Origin: Nisaea sp.
GTDB lineage: Bacteria; Pseudomonadota; Alphaproteobacteria; Thalassobaculales; Thalassobaculaceae
Length of the DNA stretch: 64,000 bases
Assembly (NCBI RefSeq): GCF_017640745.1
Contig: NZ_JAEPQA010000005.1
Coordinates: 119,806 to 183,805, forward strand
Direction: 5' to 3'
Shown here: positions 44,670-53,819 of the stretch, one piece after another
How the letters are laid out: each line of letters begins with the position of its first letter
Position numbering within the stretch: position 1 is the first letter of the stretch
Translations under genes and position numbers: made by a program
Notes under the pieces: model-generated
What the model saw: only the letters and a program-made list of their open reading frames with translations
What the model was told of the DNA's origin: nothing
The model's database searches: none

Positions 44670-46394
44670 TTACTTGTACATGGTCTGGTTCTTGGTACCC
44701 GGAGCGTATTCGTTCGGATCGACCCAGATATTGACGACGGCGGATTTGCCCGTGCTCTTCACCGCCTCGCGGGCGCGCTGCAGCGCCGGGGCGATGTTCG
44801 CCGCCTCGTGGACTTCCTCGCCGTGGCCGCCGAGCATCTCGGCGAACTTGGAGAACGGAATGTCGCCGAGCTTGTTGCCGACATTGCCGCGCTGCTCGCC
44901 ATACTTGGCGATCTGGCCGTAGCGGATCTGGTTCATCGAGGAGTTGTTGCCGATCACCGCGATGTAGGGCACGCCGAAGCGGTTCGCCGTCTCCATGTCG
45001 AAGGCGGTCATGCCGAAGGAACCGTCGCCGTAGTAGCAGAGCACTTCCTTCTCCGGATTGGCGAGGCCGGCCGCGATGGCGAAACCGGTGCCGACGCCGA
45101 GCGAGCCGAGCGCGCCCGGGTCCATCCAGTTGCCAGGGCCTTTCGGCGCTACGGCCTGGGCGGAGATGGTGACCACGTCGCCGCCGTCGCCGATATAGAT
45201 CGTCTTCTCGGTCAGGAACTCGTTCAGTTCCCAGGCCACCCGGTAGGGATGGATCGGGGACTGGTCGGAGAGGAAGAGCGGCATCAGCTTCTGGGTCGCC
45301 GTTTCTTCAGCCGCCTTCAGCTCTTTCAGCCAGCCGGCGCGGCCCTTGGAGCCGTTGTCGACGCGGCCCTTGATCGCCGCATGCACGGCGGAGAGGATCG
45401 CGCCCGGATCGCCGGCGAGGCCGAGATCGATGTCCCGGTTCTTGCCGACCGTGCGGTAATCCTGGTCGATCTGCACCAGCGTCAGGTCGGAGCGGATGCG
45501 CTTGCCGTAACCCATGCGGAAGTCGAACGGGGTACCGACGATGAGCAACAGGTCGGCCTTCTGGAAGGCCATGCTCCGGGTCCGGTTGAAATAGTGGCTG
45601 TCGGTCTGGGGCAGGATGCCGCGGGCCGCGCCGTTCATGTAGCAGGCGATGTTGAGGTCCTTGACCAGATCGATCGCCGCCTGGTGGCCGCGGCTCATCC
45701 ATACCTGGGAGCCGACGAGGATTGCCGGGCGCTCCGCCTTGACGATCAGGTCCGCCAGCTTCTCGATATCGGCAGGATCGCCGATCGACTTCACCGAGGC
45801 GCGGTACTTGCCCGGCGACGGGATGACGGCACTGGACATCGGCACTTCGCGGTCGAGCACGTCGCGCGGGATCTCGAGATAGGACGGGCCATAGGCGCCG
45901 GCGAAACATTCGCGCGCCGCCATGGAGACCATGTCCGCCGCCCGTTCGGTCGAGCGCACGCCCGCGGAGAACTTGGTGATCGGCGCCATGATGTCGACAT
46001 GCGGCAGATCCTGCAGCGAGCCCATCTTGTGCTGGGTCAGCGCGCCCTGGCCGCCGATATGCAGCACCGGGCTCTCGGAGCGGAAGGCCGTCGCGACGCC
46101 GGTGATGGCGTTGGTGCAGCCCGGGCCCGCCGTGGTGACGACACAGCCGAGCTTGCCGGTCTGCCGGGCGTAGCCGTCGGCGGCATGGGCCGCAACCTGC
46201 TCGTGCCGGACGTCGATGATGCGGATGCCCTCGTCGACGCAGCCGTCATAGATATCGATGATGTGCCCGCCGCAGAGCGTGAAGATCGTGTCCACGCCCT
46301 CGTTCTTCAGGGCCTTGGCGACCAGGTGACCGCCGGAAACAACCTCGCCGGAGCGATCTTTTTCTTTAAGGGTATCGGTGGCGGTATCGCTCAT
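44670..46394 (-). CDS. ThDP-dependent lyase/decarboxylase (acetolactate synthase-like, HACL-like)
   Basis: A 574-residue thiamin-diphosphate enzyme. The catalytic Glu lies in VRHEQVAAHAADGYAR, and the C-terminal cofactor-binding segment GDGSFGMTAFDMETANRFG...NN is intact. The N-terminal part (GGHIIDIYDGC, TAGPGCTNAITG, GGQGALTQHKMGSLQDL) is closer to the eukaryotic ILVBL/HACL2 and acetolactate-synthase-like proteins than to Oxalobacter oxalyl-CoA decarboxylase. With the CoA-transferase next door it may cleave or form 2-hydroxyacyl-CoA or oxalyl-CoA. SD GGGAG before ATG 46394. Confidence 0.85.
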   Translation of the reverse strand: MSDTATDTLKEKDRSGEVVSGGHLVAKALKNEGVDTIFTLCGGHIIDIYDGCVDEGIRIIDVRHEQVAAHAADGYARQTGKLGCVVTTAGPGCTNAITGVATAFRSESPVLHIGGQGALTQHKMGSLQDLPHVDIMAPITKFSAGVRSTERAADMVSMAARECFAGAYGPSYLEIPRDVLDREVPMSSAVIPSPGKYRASVKSIGDPADIEKLADLIVKAERPAILVGSQVWMSRGHQAAIDLVKDLNIACYMNGAARGILPQTDSHYFNRTRSMAFQKADLLLIVGTPFDFRMGYGKRIRSDLTLVQIDQDYRTVGKNRDIDLGLAGDPGAILSAVHAAIKGRVDNGSKGRAGWLKELKAAEETATQKLMPLFLSDQSPIHPYRVAWELNEFLTEKTIYIGDGGDVVTISAQAVAPKGPGNWMDPGALGSLGVGTGFAIAAGLANPEKEVLCYYGDGSFGMTAFDMETANRFGVPYIAVIGNNSSMNQIRYGQIAKYGEQRGNVGNKLGDIPFSKFAEMLGGHGEEVHEAANIAPALQRAREAVKSTGKSAVVNIWVDPNEYAPGTKNQTMYK

Positions 46395-46454
46395 TCTAGT
46401 AGCTCCCTTTTATTATAGACGGCCGGTTTCCCCGGCCCGCCTCTTGATCTTTGG

Positions 46455-47141
46455 TTATCCGAGATAGTTCACGTTGTTGGCGACATGCTTGGCGAGCGCC
46501 AGCGCATGATCCCTGACGAGCCGTTCCGCGGTTTCCGCGTCGCGTGCCTCGATCGCCTCGACGATATGCATGTGGTCCTGCATCGAGCGGGCGATACGGT
46601 CCTGCTCGCCGATGGTCCGGTTTCGGATCGCGCGGACATGGAGGAAGATCTTGTCGATCATTTCCTCGATCAGCGGCGAATGGGCCAATTTCAGGATCGC
46701 CTGATGGAACTCGATATTGCGGCTGGAATATTCGTCGATCTCGAGCCGCCCTTTCTCCGTCTCGGAGAAGATCCGGCGCAGCTGCTTGATCTCGTTGTCG
46801 GAGGCGACGTCGCAGGCAAGACGCGCGGCCATGCCTTCCAGCGCCGCCCAGACCTTGATCATCTCGATGATCTCGGCCTTGGTCTTGCGTACGATGAAGA
46901 CGCCGCGCCGCGGCTGGATATCGACAAGCCCTTCCTGGGCAAGGCGGGCGAGCGCCTCGCGGAGCGGCGTGCGGCTGATACCAAGCTGCTCGGAAAGCTG
47001 ACGTTCGTCGAGCCGGAGGTTGGCATCGGGGTCGTAGATGTTCATCGAGACGATGCCGTCCTTCAAGGCCGCATAGGTCTTGTCCTTGAGACTGACCTCG
47101 GCCGCGATGGGCGTCACCATCAACGCGGAAGTATCGTTCAT
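46455..47141 (-). CDS. GntR-family (FCD) regulator
   Basis: A 228-residue GntR/FadR-type regulator: winged HTH with LDERQLSEQLGISRTPLREALARL near residue 45 and an all-helical FCD effector domain with metal ligands (NIEFHQAIL, RDHALALAKH). It precedes the ThDP/CoA-transferase genes with 60 bases between, so it probably controls that operon and itself. ATG 47141 (MNDTSALM) with GGGG upstream; the longer track start covers the operator region. Confidence 0.88.
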   Translation of the reverse strand: MNDTSALMVTPIAAEVSLKDKTYAALKDGIVSMNIYDPDANLRLDERQLSEQLGISRTPLREALARLAQEGLVDIQPRRGVFIVRKTKAEIIEMIKVWAALEGMAARLACDVASDNEIKQLRRIFSETEKGRLEIDEYSSRNIEFHQAILKLAHSPLIEEMIDKIFLHVRAIRNRTIGEQDRIARSMQDHMHIVEAIEARDAETAERLVRDHALALAKHVANNVNYLG

Positions 47142-47162
47142 GTAGAGTTCCCCGGCCGTTCG

Positions 47163-47199
47163 ACCCACGGAGGATACACCCGAAAACGGGCTCGTGGGT
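47163..47199 (-). promoter_or_regulatory. Nested stem-loop in gntR leader
   Basis: ACCCACG and CGTGGGT enclose CCCG-TTTT-CGGG in the leader of the GntR gene (minus strand), between the operator and the start. It could affect mRNA stability or translation. Confidence 0.4.
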
Positions 47200-47201
47200 T
47201 C

Positions 47202-47235
47202 TGGTATACCACACACTTTATGCCATGGAATACCT
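47202..47235. promoter_or_regulatory. FadR/FCD-type operator pair upstream of gntR
   Basis: TGGTATACCA (47202-47211) is a perfect 10-base palindrome of the kind bound by FadR-subfamily regulators. A related imperfect site TGGAATACCT (47226-47235) lies 24 bases further upstream. Both sit 61-94 bases ahead of the GntR start, so autoregulation is likely. Confidence 0.6.
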
Positions 47236-47288
47236 AAATTGCGGCTCGGGACGGTTCCGAATGTCGCAGTGCTCTCACTGCTGCTTAA

Positions 47289-47372
47289 CCGTCACCCCGG
47301 CGCAGGCCGGGGCCCAGAAGATCGAAGAACAGGCTTCACGCTCCCTTGGTCCCGGCCTGCGCCGGGGTGACG
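47289..47372. repeat. Palindromic GTCATCCCGG-type repeat, copy D
   Basis: CCGTCACCCCGGCGCAGGCCGG through CGCCGGGGTGACGA, about 84 bp, with the same two-arm layout as copies A and B but with CACCCC in place of CATCCC. It lies between the GntR operator and the ferredoxin reductase-like gene. Confidence 0.85.
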
Positions 47373-47403
47373 AATGAAAATGGGCGATTGACGGAGGATT
47401 ACC

Positions 47404-48636
47404 TCAGCCGCGCGCCCGTTTCACCAGTCCGCGCAGATCGAAATCCGGATCTGCCGCCTGCTCTGGCGTCACCTCAGCCTCCATTGCAATCAGACGCCGC
47501 GCCAGCGCGTGGTCGCCCGCCTTGTTCACCGACTCGACGCAGCGCAGCTTGCCGCCGGAGAAGAGGAAAGCCGAGAAAGACCCGCTCTCCGGATTGCCGC
47601 GCAGCACCGCCTCCTCCGAACCGTCCGAAAGGCCTGCAATCTGCAGCTTGGCCTCGGCCTGATCCGACCAGAACCACGGCACTTCATGGTAAGGCGCAGC
47701 CTCGCCGAGCAACGCCGCCGCCGCGGTCTTCGCCTGGTCGACAGCATTCTGGACGGATTCGAGCCGCACCCGCCGGCCGAGTTGCCAGTGCACGTAGCTC
47801 GCGCAATCACCGATCGCCGCGATCTCCGGCACCGAACTCAGCATGATCTCGTTCACCGCAATACCGTTCTCAAGCGTCAGCCCCGCACTTTCAGCGAGTT
47901 CCGTGCAGGGGACCACACCGGTCCCGGAAATCACGCAATCGGCCTCGATCACCGTTCCGTCCGCCAGATCCGCGCCGGACGCCTTTCCGCCCGAAACGCG
48001 CACGCCGGCGACGCGGGCATTCAGACGGATATCGGCGCCGAGCGAAGTCAGATAACCGAAGAAATACGCGGACACCGTCGGCGACACCGCGCGCGCCATC
48101 AGCCGGCCTTCGGCTTCGAGAACGGTGACCTTCTTGCCGAGCTGGGCGGCGGTCGCCGCGATCTCCAGACCGATGAACCCGCCGCCGATCACCAGAACCG
48201 AGCCGGAGGCATCGAAGGCGGCCTTGATTTCCTGGCTGTCGTGATAGGTCCTGAGCTCGAACACGCCCGGCGCGTCGACGTTCGGCACCGGGATCCGGCG
48301 CGGACGGGAGCCGACCGCGAGCACGATCTTCGAACAGGCGATGCTGCTGCCATCGGCGAGCGTGACCGATCCCGCGCCGCGGTCGATCGCCGTCGCCTCG
48401 GTCCCCAGCCGCAGGTCGATGTTGCGGTCGGTGTAGAATTTCTCCGGACGCAGGATCGTCGGCTTCGGGTCCGGTTCCTTGATATAGCCCTTGGAAAGCG
48501 GCGGCTTCTGGTAGGGAAGATCCGGCTCGCTGGTCAGCATGGTGAGCGGACCCTCGTAGCCCTTCTCGCGCAGGCTGGCCGCCATCTGCACACCGCCATG
48601 GCTGGCGCCCACGATCACGATGCCCTTGTCCGTCAC
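47404..48636 (-). CDS. Ferredoxin reductase-like FAD oxidoreductase
   Basis: A 410-residue flavoprotein with FAD motif IVIVGASHGGVQMAASLR and NAD(P) motif VIGGGFIGLEIAATAAQLG, in the putidaredoxin/rhodocoxin reductase family that feeds electrons to a [2Fe-2S] ferredoxin and a mono- or dioxygenase. The start is a GTG with GGGAGG upstream. It is 41 bases after choV on the same strand, so it may be the last gene of the choline transport operon; a link to betaine demethylation is possible but unproven. Confidence 0.87.
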   Translation of the reverse strand: MTDKGIVIVGASHGGVQMAASLREKGYEGPLTMLTSEPDLPYQKPPLSKGYIKEPDPKPTILRPEKFYTDRNIDLRLGTEATAIDRGAGSVTLADGSSIACSKIVLAVGSRPRRIPVPNVDAPGVFELRTYHDSQEIKAAFDASGSVLVIGGGFIGLEIAATAAQLGKKVTVLEAEGRLMARAVSPTVSAYFFGYLTSLGADIRLNARVAGVRVSGGKASGADLADGTVIEADCVISGTGVVPCTELAESAGLTLENGIAVNEIMLSSVPEIAAIGDCASYVHWQLGRRVRLESVQNAVDQAKTAAAALLGEAAPYHEVPWFWSDQAEAKLQIAGLSDGSEEAVLRGNPESGSFSAFLFSGGKLRCVESVNKAGDHALARRLIAMEAEVTPEQAADPDFDLRGLVKRARG

Positions 48637-48677
48637 GGGCTTCCTCCCTGCAATGAACTATAGTGCAGAGTCCTAGC

Positions 48678-49715
48678 CTATTCCTTCAGCAGAGAGGAAT
48701 AGATTTCAGCATCGCCGATCTCGCCGACCAGCTTTCCGTCCGCAACAACGCGGATCGGCTCGGAGGTCCGGATGCGGGAGCGCATCAGATCGGCGAGCGG
48801 CGTGTCCGGGCCGGCGGTCACCGCGCCGTCAGGGATGGAACCGCCCTCTTCCACGCGCCGCATCACCGAAGAGGCTGTCAGCACATTGAGCGGGTTCATA
48901 TGGGAGACGAATTCCGCGACATATTCATTTGCCGGCTCGAGCACGATCTGCTGCGGCGTGCCGCACTGGACAATGCGTCCGCCCTCCATGATCGCGACCT
49001 TCGATCCGAGTTTCAGCGCCTCGTCGAGATCGTGGCTGACGAAGATGATCGTGCGCTGCAACTGCGATTGCAAGTCGAGCAACTCATCCTGAAGTTTTGC
49101 CCTGATCAGCGGATCGAGTGCGGAAAAAGGTTCGTCCATCAGCAGGATCGGGGCTTCCGTTGCGAAGGCACGGGCAAGCCCCACGCGCTGCTGCATGCCG
49201 CCCGAAAGTTCATGCACCTTGCGGCCCGCCCAGTCGCCGAGACCGACAAGGGAGAGCTGCTTCGAGACGCGCTCGTCCCGTTCCGCCTTCGGCACACCGG
49301 CGAGTTCAAGCCCGAGACCGACATTCTCCGCCACCGTGCGCCAGGGCAGCAGGGCGAAGTTCTGGAACACCATCGTGACACGGCTTGTGCGCAGCCGGCG
49401 GAGCGTCGCTTCGTCTGCCGTCGCGACGTCGATTTCGGCTTCGCCGTCGTCGACCCAGACGGCTCCGCGCACCACCGGATTGAGCCCGTTCACAGACCGA
49501 AGCAACGTCGACTTGCCGGAGCCGGACAGTCCCATGATGACGACGATCTCGCCCGGCTCGACCGTGAGGCTGCAATCGTGCACGCCGAGGATCTGGCCGG
49601 TCTGCTCCTGGATCTCGGCCCGCTCCATGCCGCTGTCCATCAGTGGGAGAGCGGTTTCGGGATTGTCGCCGAAAACGATGTTCACCGCGTCGAAGCGGAC
49701 GGCCGGGCGGCTCAT
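48678..49715 (-). CDS. choV: Choline ABC transporter ATPase ChoV
   Basis: A 345-residue ABC ATPase of the ProV/OpuAA type: Walker A GLSGSGKSTLL, signature LSGGMQQRVGLARA, Walker B ILLMDEPFSALD and a C-terminal CBS-like regulatory extension. It energises choline uptake. Its start overlaps the choW stop in ATGA. Confidence 0.9.
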   Translation of the reverse strand: MSRPAVRFDAVNIVFGDNPETALPLMDSGMERAEIQEQTGQILGVHDCSLTVEPGEIVVIMGLSGSGKSTLLRSVNGLNPVVRGAVWVDDGEAEIDVATADEATLRRLRTSRVTMVFQNFALLPWRTVAENVGLGLELAGVPKAERDERVSKQLSLVGLGDWAGRKVHELSGGMQQRVGLARAFATEAPILLMDEPFSALDPLIRAKLQDELLDLQSQLQRTIIFVSHDLDEALKLGSKVAIMEGGRIVQCGTPQQIVLEPANEYVAEFVSHMNPLNVLTASSVMRRVEEGGSIPDGAVTAGPDTPLADLMRSRIRTSEPIRVVADGKLVGEIGDAEIYSSLLKE

Positions 49716-50554
49716 TTGCCTGCTCCTTCGCGGCCACGGAACATCCGGTCGAGGATGATGGCGATCAGCACGATCGCCAGCCCGACCTCGAAGCCCTTGG
49801 CGATATTGACCTGATTAAGGGCACGCAGCGTCGGCACGCCGAGCCCGTCGGCACCGACCAGCGCGGCGATAACGACCATGGAGAGCGAGAGCATGATGGT
49901 CTGAGTCAGCCCCGCCATGATCTGCGGCATGGCGTAGGGCAGTTCCACCTTCCAGAGCAGCTGCGTCCGGGTCGCCCCGAAGGCCTCGCCCGCTTCGAGC
50001 AGCATCTTCGGCGTGGAGGAAATGCCGAGATGGGTCAGCCGGATCGGGGCGGGAATGGCGAAGATCACCGTCGCGATCAGCCCCGGCACCATGCCGAGCC
50101 CGAAGAGGATCAGGGCCGGGATCAGATAGACGAAGGTCGGGATGGTCTGCATCAGGTCGAGCACCGGACGCATGGCTGAGAAGAGCCAGGGCCGCCTGGC
50201 CGCGGCAATCCCGAGCGGCACGCCCACGCCCATGCAGACGACAGAGGAGGCCAGCACGAGGGCGACCGTCTCGGTCGTCTCTTCCCAATAGCCCTGGTTG
50301 ATGATCAGCAGCAGGCCCACCGCCACCAGCAGCGGGAACCAGAAATTGCGGCGAACGGCATAGGCGATCCCGGTTGCAATGGCGACCGCGAGCAGCGGAT
50401 GCGGCGCCTGCAGCACCCAGAGGATGGCCTCGATCATGAATTCGAGCCCGGCCGCGAGCCCATCGAAGAACCAGGCGCCGTGGTCGGTCAGCCAGTCGAC
50501 GACGTTCTGCGCCGCTTTGCCCACCGGCAGCTTGTTTTCGGTCAGCCACTCCAT
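49712..50554 (-). CDS. choW: Choline ABC transporter permease ChoW
   Basis: A 280-residue BPD-type permease of the ProW/OpuAB group with about five to six helices. The ATPase-contact EAA-type loop is EAGEAFGATRTQLLWKVELPYA. It is paired with ChoV and ChoX; 4-base overlap with choV. A hairpin separates it from choX. Confidence 0.9.
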   Translation of the reverse strand: MEWLTENKLPVGKAAQNVVDWLTDHGAWFFDGLAAGLEFMIEAILWVLQAPHPLLAVAIATGIAYAVRRNFWFPLLVAVGLLLIINQGYWEETTETVALVLASSVVCMGVGVPLGIAAARRPWLFSAMRPVLDLMQTIPTFVYLIPALILFGLGMVPGLIATVIFAIPAPIRLTHLGISSTPKMLLEAGEAFGATRTQLLWKVELPYAMPQIMAGLTQTIMLSLSMVVIAALVGADGLGVPTLRALNQVNIAKGFEVGLAIVLIAIILDRMFRGREGAGK

Positions 50555-50598
50555 GGAACGCCCCTCCGCTGTGCGATCGCTCCGGATGCACGCAAACA

Positions 50599-50622
50599 GG
50601 AGGCGGCAGAGACACCGCCTCC
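50599..50622 (-). other. Intergenic hairpin between choX and choW
   Basis: GGAGGCGG and CCGCCTCC form a perfect 8-bp stem with an 8-base loop in the 84-base gap after choX on the minus strand. Such hairpins commonly protect the 5' mRNA of a binding-protein gene and lower downstream permease expression. Confidence 0.55.
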
Positions 50623-50638
50623 CGCAGTTACGAGGTTC

Positions 50639-51580
50639 TTAGAGGCCGAGCGCCTTGCGGACCGCCGGCAGGGCCGCCTGACCGTCGATCGTGGTGACGC
50701 CGGAGAGCCAGGCGTCGAGGATGCCGGCATTGGCCTTCAGCCACTTCTTCGCCGCATCCTTCGGCTCTTCGCCGTCATTCAGGATCGCGCCCATGATCTC
50801 GTTTTCCATGCGGAGCGAGAACATCAGGTTGTCGAGCAACCGGCCGACATTCGGGCATTCCTTGGCATAGCCGGCGCGGGTGTTGGTATAGACCGTCGCA
50901 CCGCCGAGATCCGGGCCGAAATAGTCATCGCCGCCGGAAAGATAGGCCATCTCGAAATTGGCGTTCATCGGGTGCGGTTCCCAACCGAGGAAGACCACCG
51001 GTTCCTCTTTCTTCACCGCACGGGCGACCTGCGCCAGCATGCCCTGCTCGGAGGATTCGACCACGTCGAAGCCCTTCAGTCCGAAGGCGTCCTTCTCGAT
51101 CATGTCGAGGATCAGGCGGTTGCCGTCGTTGCCTGGCTCGATGCCGTAGATCTTGCCGTCGAGCTTGTCCTTGAACTTGGCGATATCGGCGAAGCTCTTG
51201 AGACCTGCGTCATAGGCGTATTTCGGCACCGCGAGGGTGTATTTCGCGCCGTAGAGATTGACCCCGGTGGTGTCTACCGAGCCCTCGTCGCGGTATTTCG
51301 CGATATCGCCTTCCATCGTCGGCATCCAGTTGCCGAGGAAGACATCGATATCCTTGTTCTTCATCGAGGCATAGGTCACCGGGACGGACAGCACCTTGAC
51401 GTCGGTCTTGTACCCCATCGCCTCGAGCACGGTGGTGGTCGCGGCCGTCGTCGCCGTGATGTCGGTCCAGCCGACATCGGAGAAACGGACGGTCGAGCAA
51501 TGATCGTCGGCAAACGCGGCGCCGGAGGACAGCAGTCCCGCAGCCAGCGCGGCAGCGAACGCAATTCTGGATTTCAGCAT
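50639..51580 (-). CDS. choX: Choline-binding protein ChoX
   Basis: A 313-residue periplasmic binding protein with signal peptide (FAAALAAGLLSSGAAFA). The choline/betaine-pocket features DVGWTDITATTA, FLGNWMP and IEPGNDGNR match ChoX of Sinorhizobium. It captures choline for ChoVW. It is first in the operon, divergent from betI, with the operator between them. Confidence 0.92.
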   Translation of the reverse strand: MLKSRIAFAAALAAGLLSSGAAFADDHCSTVRFSDVGWTDITATTAATTTVLEAMGYKTDVKVLSVPVTYASMKNKDIDVFLGNWMPTMEGDIAKYRDEGSVDTTGVNLYGAKYTLAVPKYAYDAGLKSFADIAKFKDKLDGKIYGIEPGNDGNRLILDMIEKDAFGLKGFDVVESSEQGMLAQVARAVKKEEPVVFLGWEPHPMNANFEMAYLSGGDDYFGPDLGGATVYTNTRAGYAKECPNVGRLLDNLMFSLRMENEIMGAILNDGEEPKDAAKKWLKANAGILDAWLSGVTTIDGQAALPAVRKALGL

Positions 51581-51657
51581 TTTTCGGCTCCCTGTTGTTT
51601 AGCCCCCGTTTGTTCCGGTTAGGCAAACACCATAGCTGATCCAGCGCAAGATTTTTA

Positions 51658-51677
51658 TTGATTGAGCAGTCAATCAA
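51658..51677. promoter_or_regulatory. BetI-box palindrome between choX and betI
   Basis: TTGATTGA-GCAG-TCAATCAA is a perfect palindrome with 8-bp arms and a 4-base centre. It is of the type bound by the choline-responsive repressor BetI and sits 33 bases before betI and 77 bases before choX, so it can repress both units. Confidence 0.75.
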
Positions 51678-51710
51678 AAATACGGTCGGGCGTGAAAGGA
51701 CCCGCCGCCC

Positions 51711-52301
51711 ATGCCCAAAATCGGAATGGAACCGATCCGCCGCAAAGCGCTGATCAACGCCGCGATCGAGGCCATCCACGCGCGCGGGTCCTATGACGTG
51801 ACGATGGGCGAGATCGCCCGCGAGGCCGGCGTCTCGACCGCCCTCGCGCATCACTATTTCGGCAGCAAGGACCAGCTCCTCCTCGCCACCATGCGGCATC
51901 TGCTGAGCGAGCTCGGCGGCGATATCGTCGCGGCGCTGCAGGAGGCCGAGACCCCGCGCGAACGCATCACCGGGATCATCCGGGCAAACTTCGGCTCGGA
52001 CCAGTTCCGCCCGGCGACGATCTCCGCCTGGCTGACCTTCTATGTGAAAGCTCAGGGCTCCGGTCCCGCGCGCCGCGTGCTCTCGGTCTATGCAAGGCGC
52101 CTGCGCAGCAATCTCTGCCATGCCCTCAGGCAGATCACCGACGGGGAAAGCGCGAAGCGGATCGCCGAAGGTACCGCGGCGATGATCGACGGACTCTATC
52201 TCCGCCACGCCCTGCTGGACAGCGACCCCGACCGCGAGGCGGCGATCCGGCTGACAGAGGACTATGTCGACGCCCAGCTGACCGCCGGGGCAACGCGATG
52301 A
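51711..52301 (+). CDS. betI: Choline-responsive TetR repressor BetI
   Basis: A 196-residue TetR-family repressor: HTH in [30 protein letters not shown]. It represses bet (and probably cho) genes until choline is present. Its stop overlaps the betC start (ATGA). An AAAGGA precedes the ATG at long spacing. Confidence 0.92.
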   Translation: MPKIGMEPIRRKALINAAIEAIHARGSYDVTMGEIAREAGVSTALAHHYFGSKDQLLLATMRHLLSELGGDIVAALQEAETPRERITGIIRANFGSDQFRPATISAWLTFYVKAQGSGPARRVLSVYARRLRSNLCHALRQITDGESAKRIAEGTAAMIDGLYLRHALLDSDPDREAAIRLTEDYVDAQLTAGATR

Positions 52302-53815
52302 CGCGGAAGCCCAACATCCTGATCCTGATGGTCGACCAGCTGAACGGAACCCTGTTTCCGGACGGGCCGGCCGATTTCCTGCACGCACCGGCATTGCGCG
52401 CGCTTGCCGAACGCTCAGTCCGCTTCCGCAACAGCTACACCGCAAGCCCGCTCTGCGCCCCTGGCCGCGCCTCTTTCATGTCCGGCCGTCTGCCCTCGCG
52501 AACCCGGGTCTACGACAACGCAGCCGAGTTCAGCTCGGACATCCCGACCTACGCGCATCACCTGCGCCGCGCCGGTTACTACACCTGCCTCTCCGGCAAG
52601 ATGCATTTCGTCGGCCCGGACCAGCTGCACGGTTTCGAGGAGCGCCTGACCACCGACATCTATCCGGCCGATTTCGGCTGGACCCCGGACTACAGAAAAC
52701 CGGGAGAGCGGATCGACTGGTGGTACCACAATCTCGGCTCGGTCACCGGCGCCGGCGTCGCCGAGATCAGCAACCAGATGGAATATGACGACGAGGTCGC
52801 CTTCAACGCGGAACAGAAGCTCTACCAGCTCTCCCGCGGCGGCGACGCGCGCCCCTGGTGCCTCACCGTAAGCTTCACCCACCCACACGATCCCTACGTC
52901 GCCAGGCGGAAATTCTGGGATCTGTACGAAGACTGCCCGGCGCTGCTACCGCGGATTCCCGAAATGGCCTTCGAGGCCCAGGATCCGCACAGCAAGCGGC
53001 TATATCTCGCGAACGACTACCGCAAATTCGACATTACGGTAGAGAATGTACGCCGCTCGCGCCGGGCCTATTTCTCCAACATCTCCTATCTCGACGAGAA
53101 GATCGCAGGCCTGCTCGACACGCTGAAGCGCTGCCGGATGGACGAGGACACGATGATCGTCTTCGTCTCGGACCATGGCGACATGCTCGGCGAGCGGGGG
53201 CTCTGGTTCAAGATGAGCTTCTACGAGGGCTCCGCCCGCGTGCCGCTGATGATCGCCGGCCCCGGCATCGAGGGCCGTACGGTGACCGAACCTGTCTCGA
53301 CCATCGACCTGACCCCGACCCTGGCCGATCTCGCCGGCGTCGATCTCTCCGATGTCGCGCCCTGGACCGACGGCCATTCGCTCGTCCCGCAGATCCGGGG
53401 CGAGGAGCGGACGGCACCTGTTTACATGGAATACGCCGCCGAAGGCTCCTACGCGCCGATGGTCTCGATCCGCCATGGCAGGTTCAAGTTCAACCACTGC
53501 GAACTCGACCCGCCGCAGCTCTTCGATCTGGAAGAAGATCCCGAGGAGCTGGTGAACCTCGCGGAAGACCCCGCTTACGCGGAAACGCTGAACGACTTCA
53601 CCGCCGAGATGCGGGCGCACTGGGACATGGACAGGTTCGACCGCGAGGTCAGGGACAGCCAGGCAAGGCGCTGGGTCGTCTACGAGGCGCTGCGCAACGG
53701 CTCCTACTATCCGTGGGACTTCCAGCCGCTGCAGAAAGCCTCCGAGCGCTACATGCGCAATCACATGGATCTCAACGTACTCGAGGAGAACGCGCGCTTC
53801 CCGCGCGGCGAGTAA
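52298..53815 (+). CDS. betC: Choline-sulfatase BetC
   Basis: A 505-residue type I sulfatase converting choline-O-sulfate to choline and sulfate. The formylglycine site is [14 protein letters not shown] (C-x-P-x-R). Other active-site parts: MVDQLNG at the N-terminus, SGKMHFVG and [14 protein letters not shown] for metal and sulfate binding. Overlaps betI by 4 bases; betA follows after 4 bases. Confidence 0.93.
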   Translation: MTRKPNILILMVDQLNGTLFPDGPADFLHAPALRALAERSVRFRNSYTASPLCAPGRASFMSGRLPSRTRVYDNAAEFSSDIPTYAHHLRRAGYYTCLSGKMHFVGPDQLHGFEERLTTDIYPADFGWTPDYRKPGERIDWWYHNLGSVTGAGVAEISNQMEYDDEVAFNAEQKLYQLSRGGDARPWCLTVSFTHPHDPYVARRKFWDLYEDCPALLPRIPEMAFEAQDPHSKRLYLANDYRKFDITVENVRRSRRAYFSNISYLDEKIAGLLDTLKRCRMDEDTMIVFVSDHGDMLGERGLWFKMSFYEGSARVPLMIAGPGIEGRTVTEPVSTIDLTPTLADLAGVDLSDVAPWTDGHSLVPQIRGEERTAPVYMEYAAEGSYAPMVSIRHGRFKFNHCELDPPQLFDLEEDPEELVNLAEDPAYAETLNDFTAEMRAHWDMDRFDREVRDSQARRWVVYEALRNGSYYPWDFQPLQKASERYMRNHMDLNVLEENARFPRGE

Positions 53816-53819
53816 GGCA

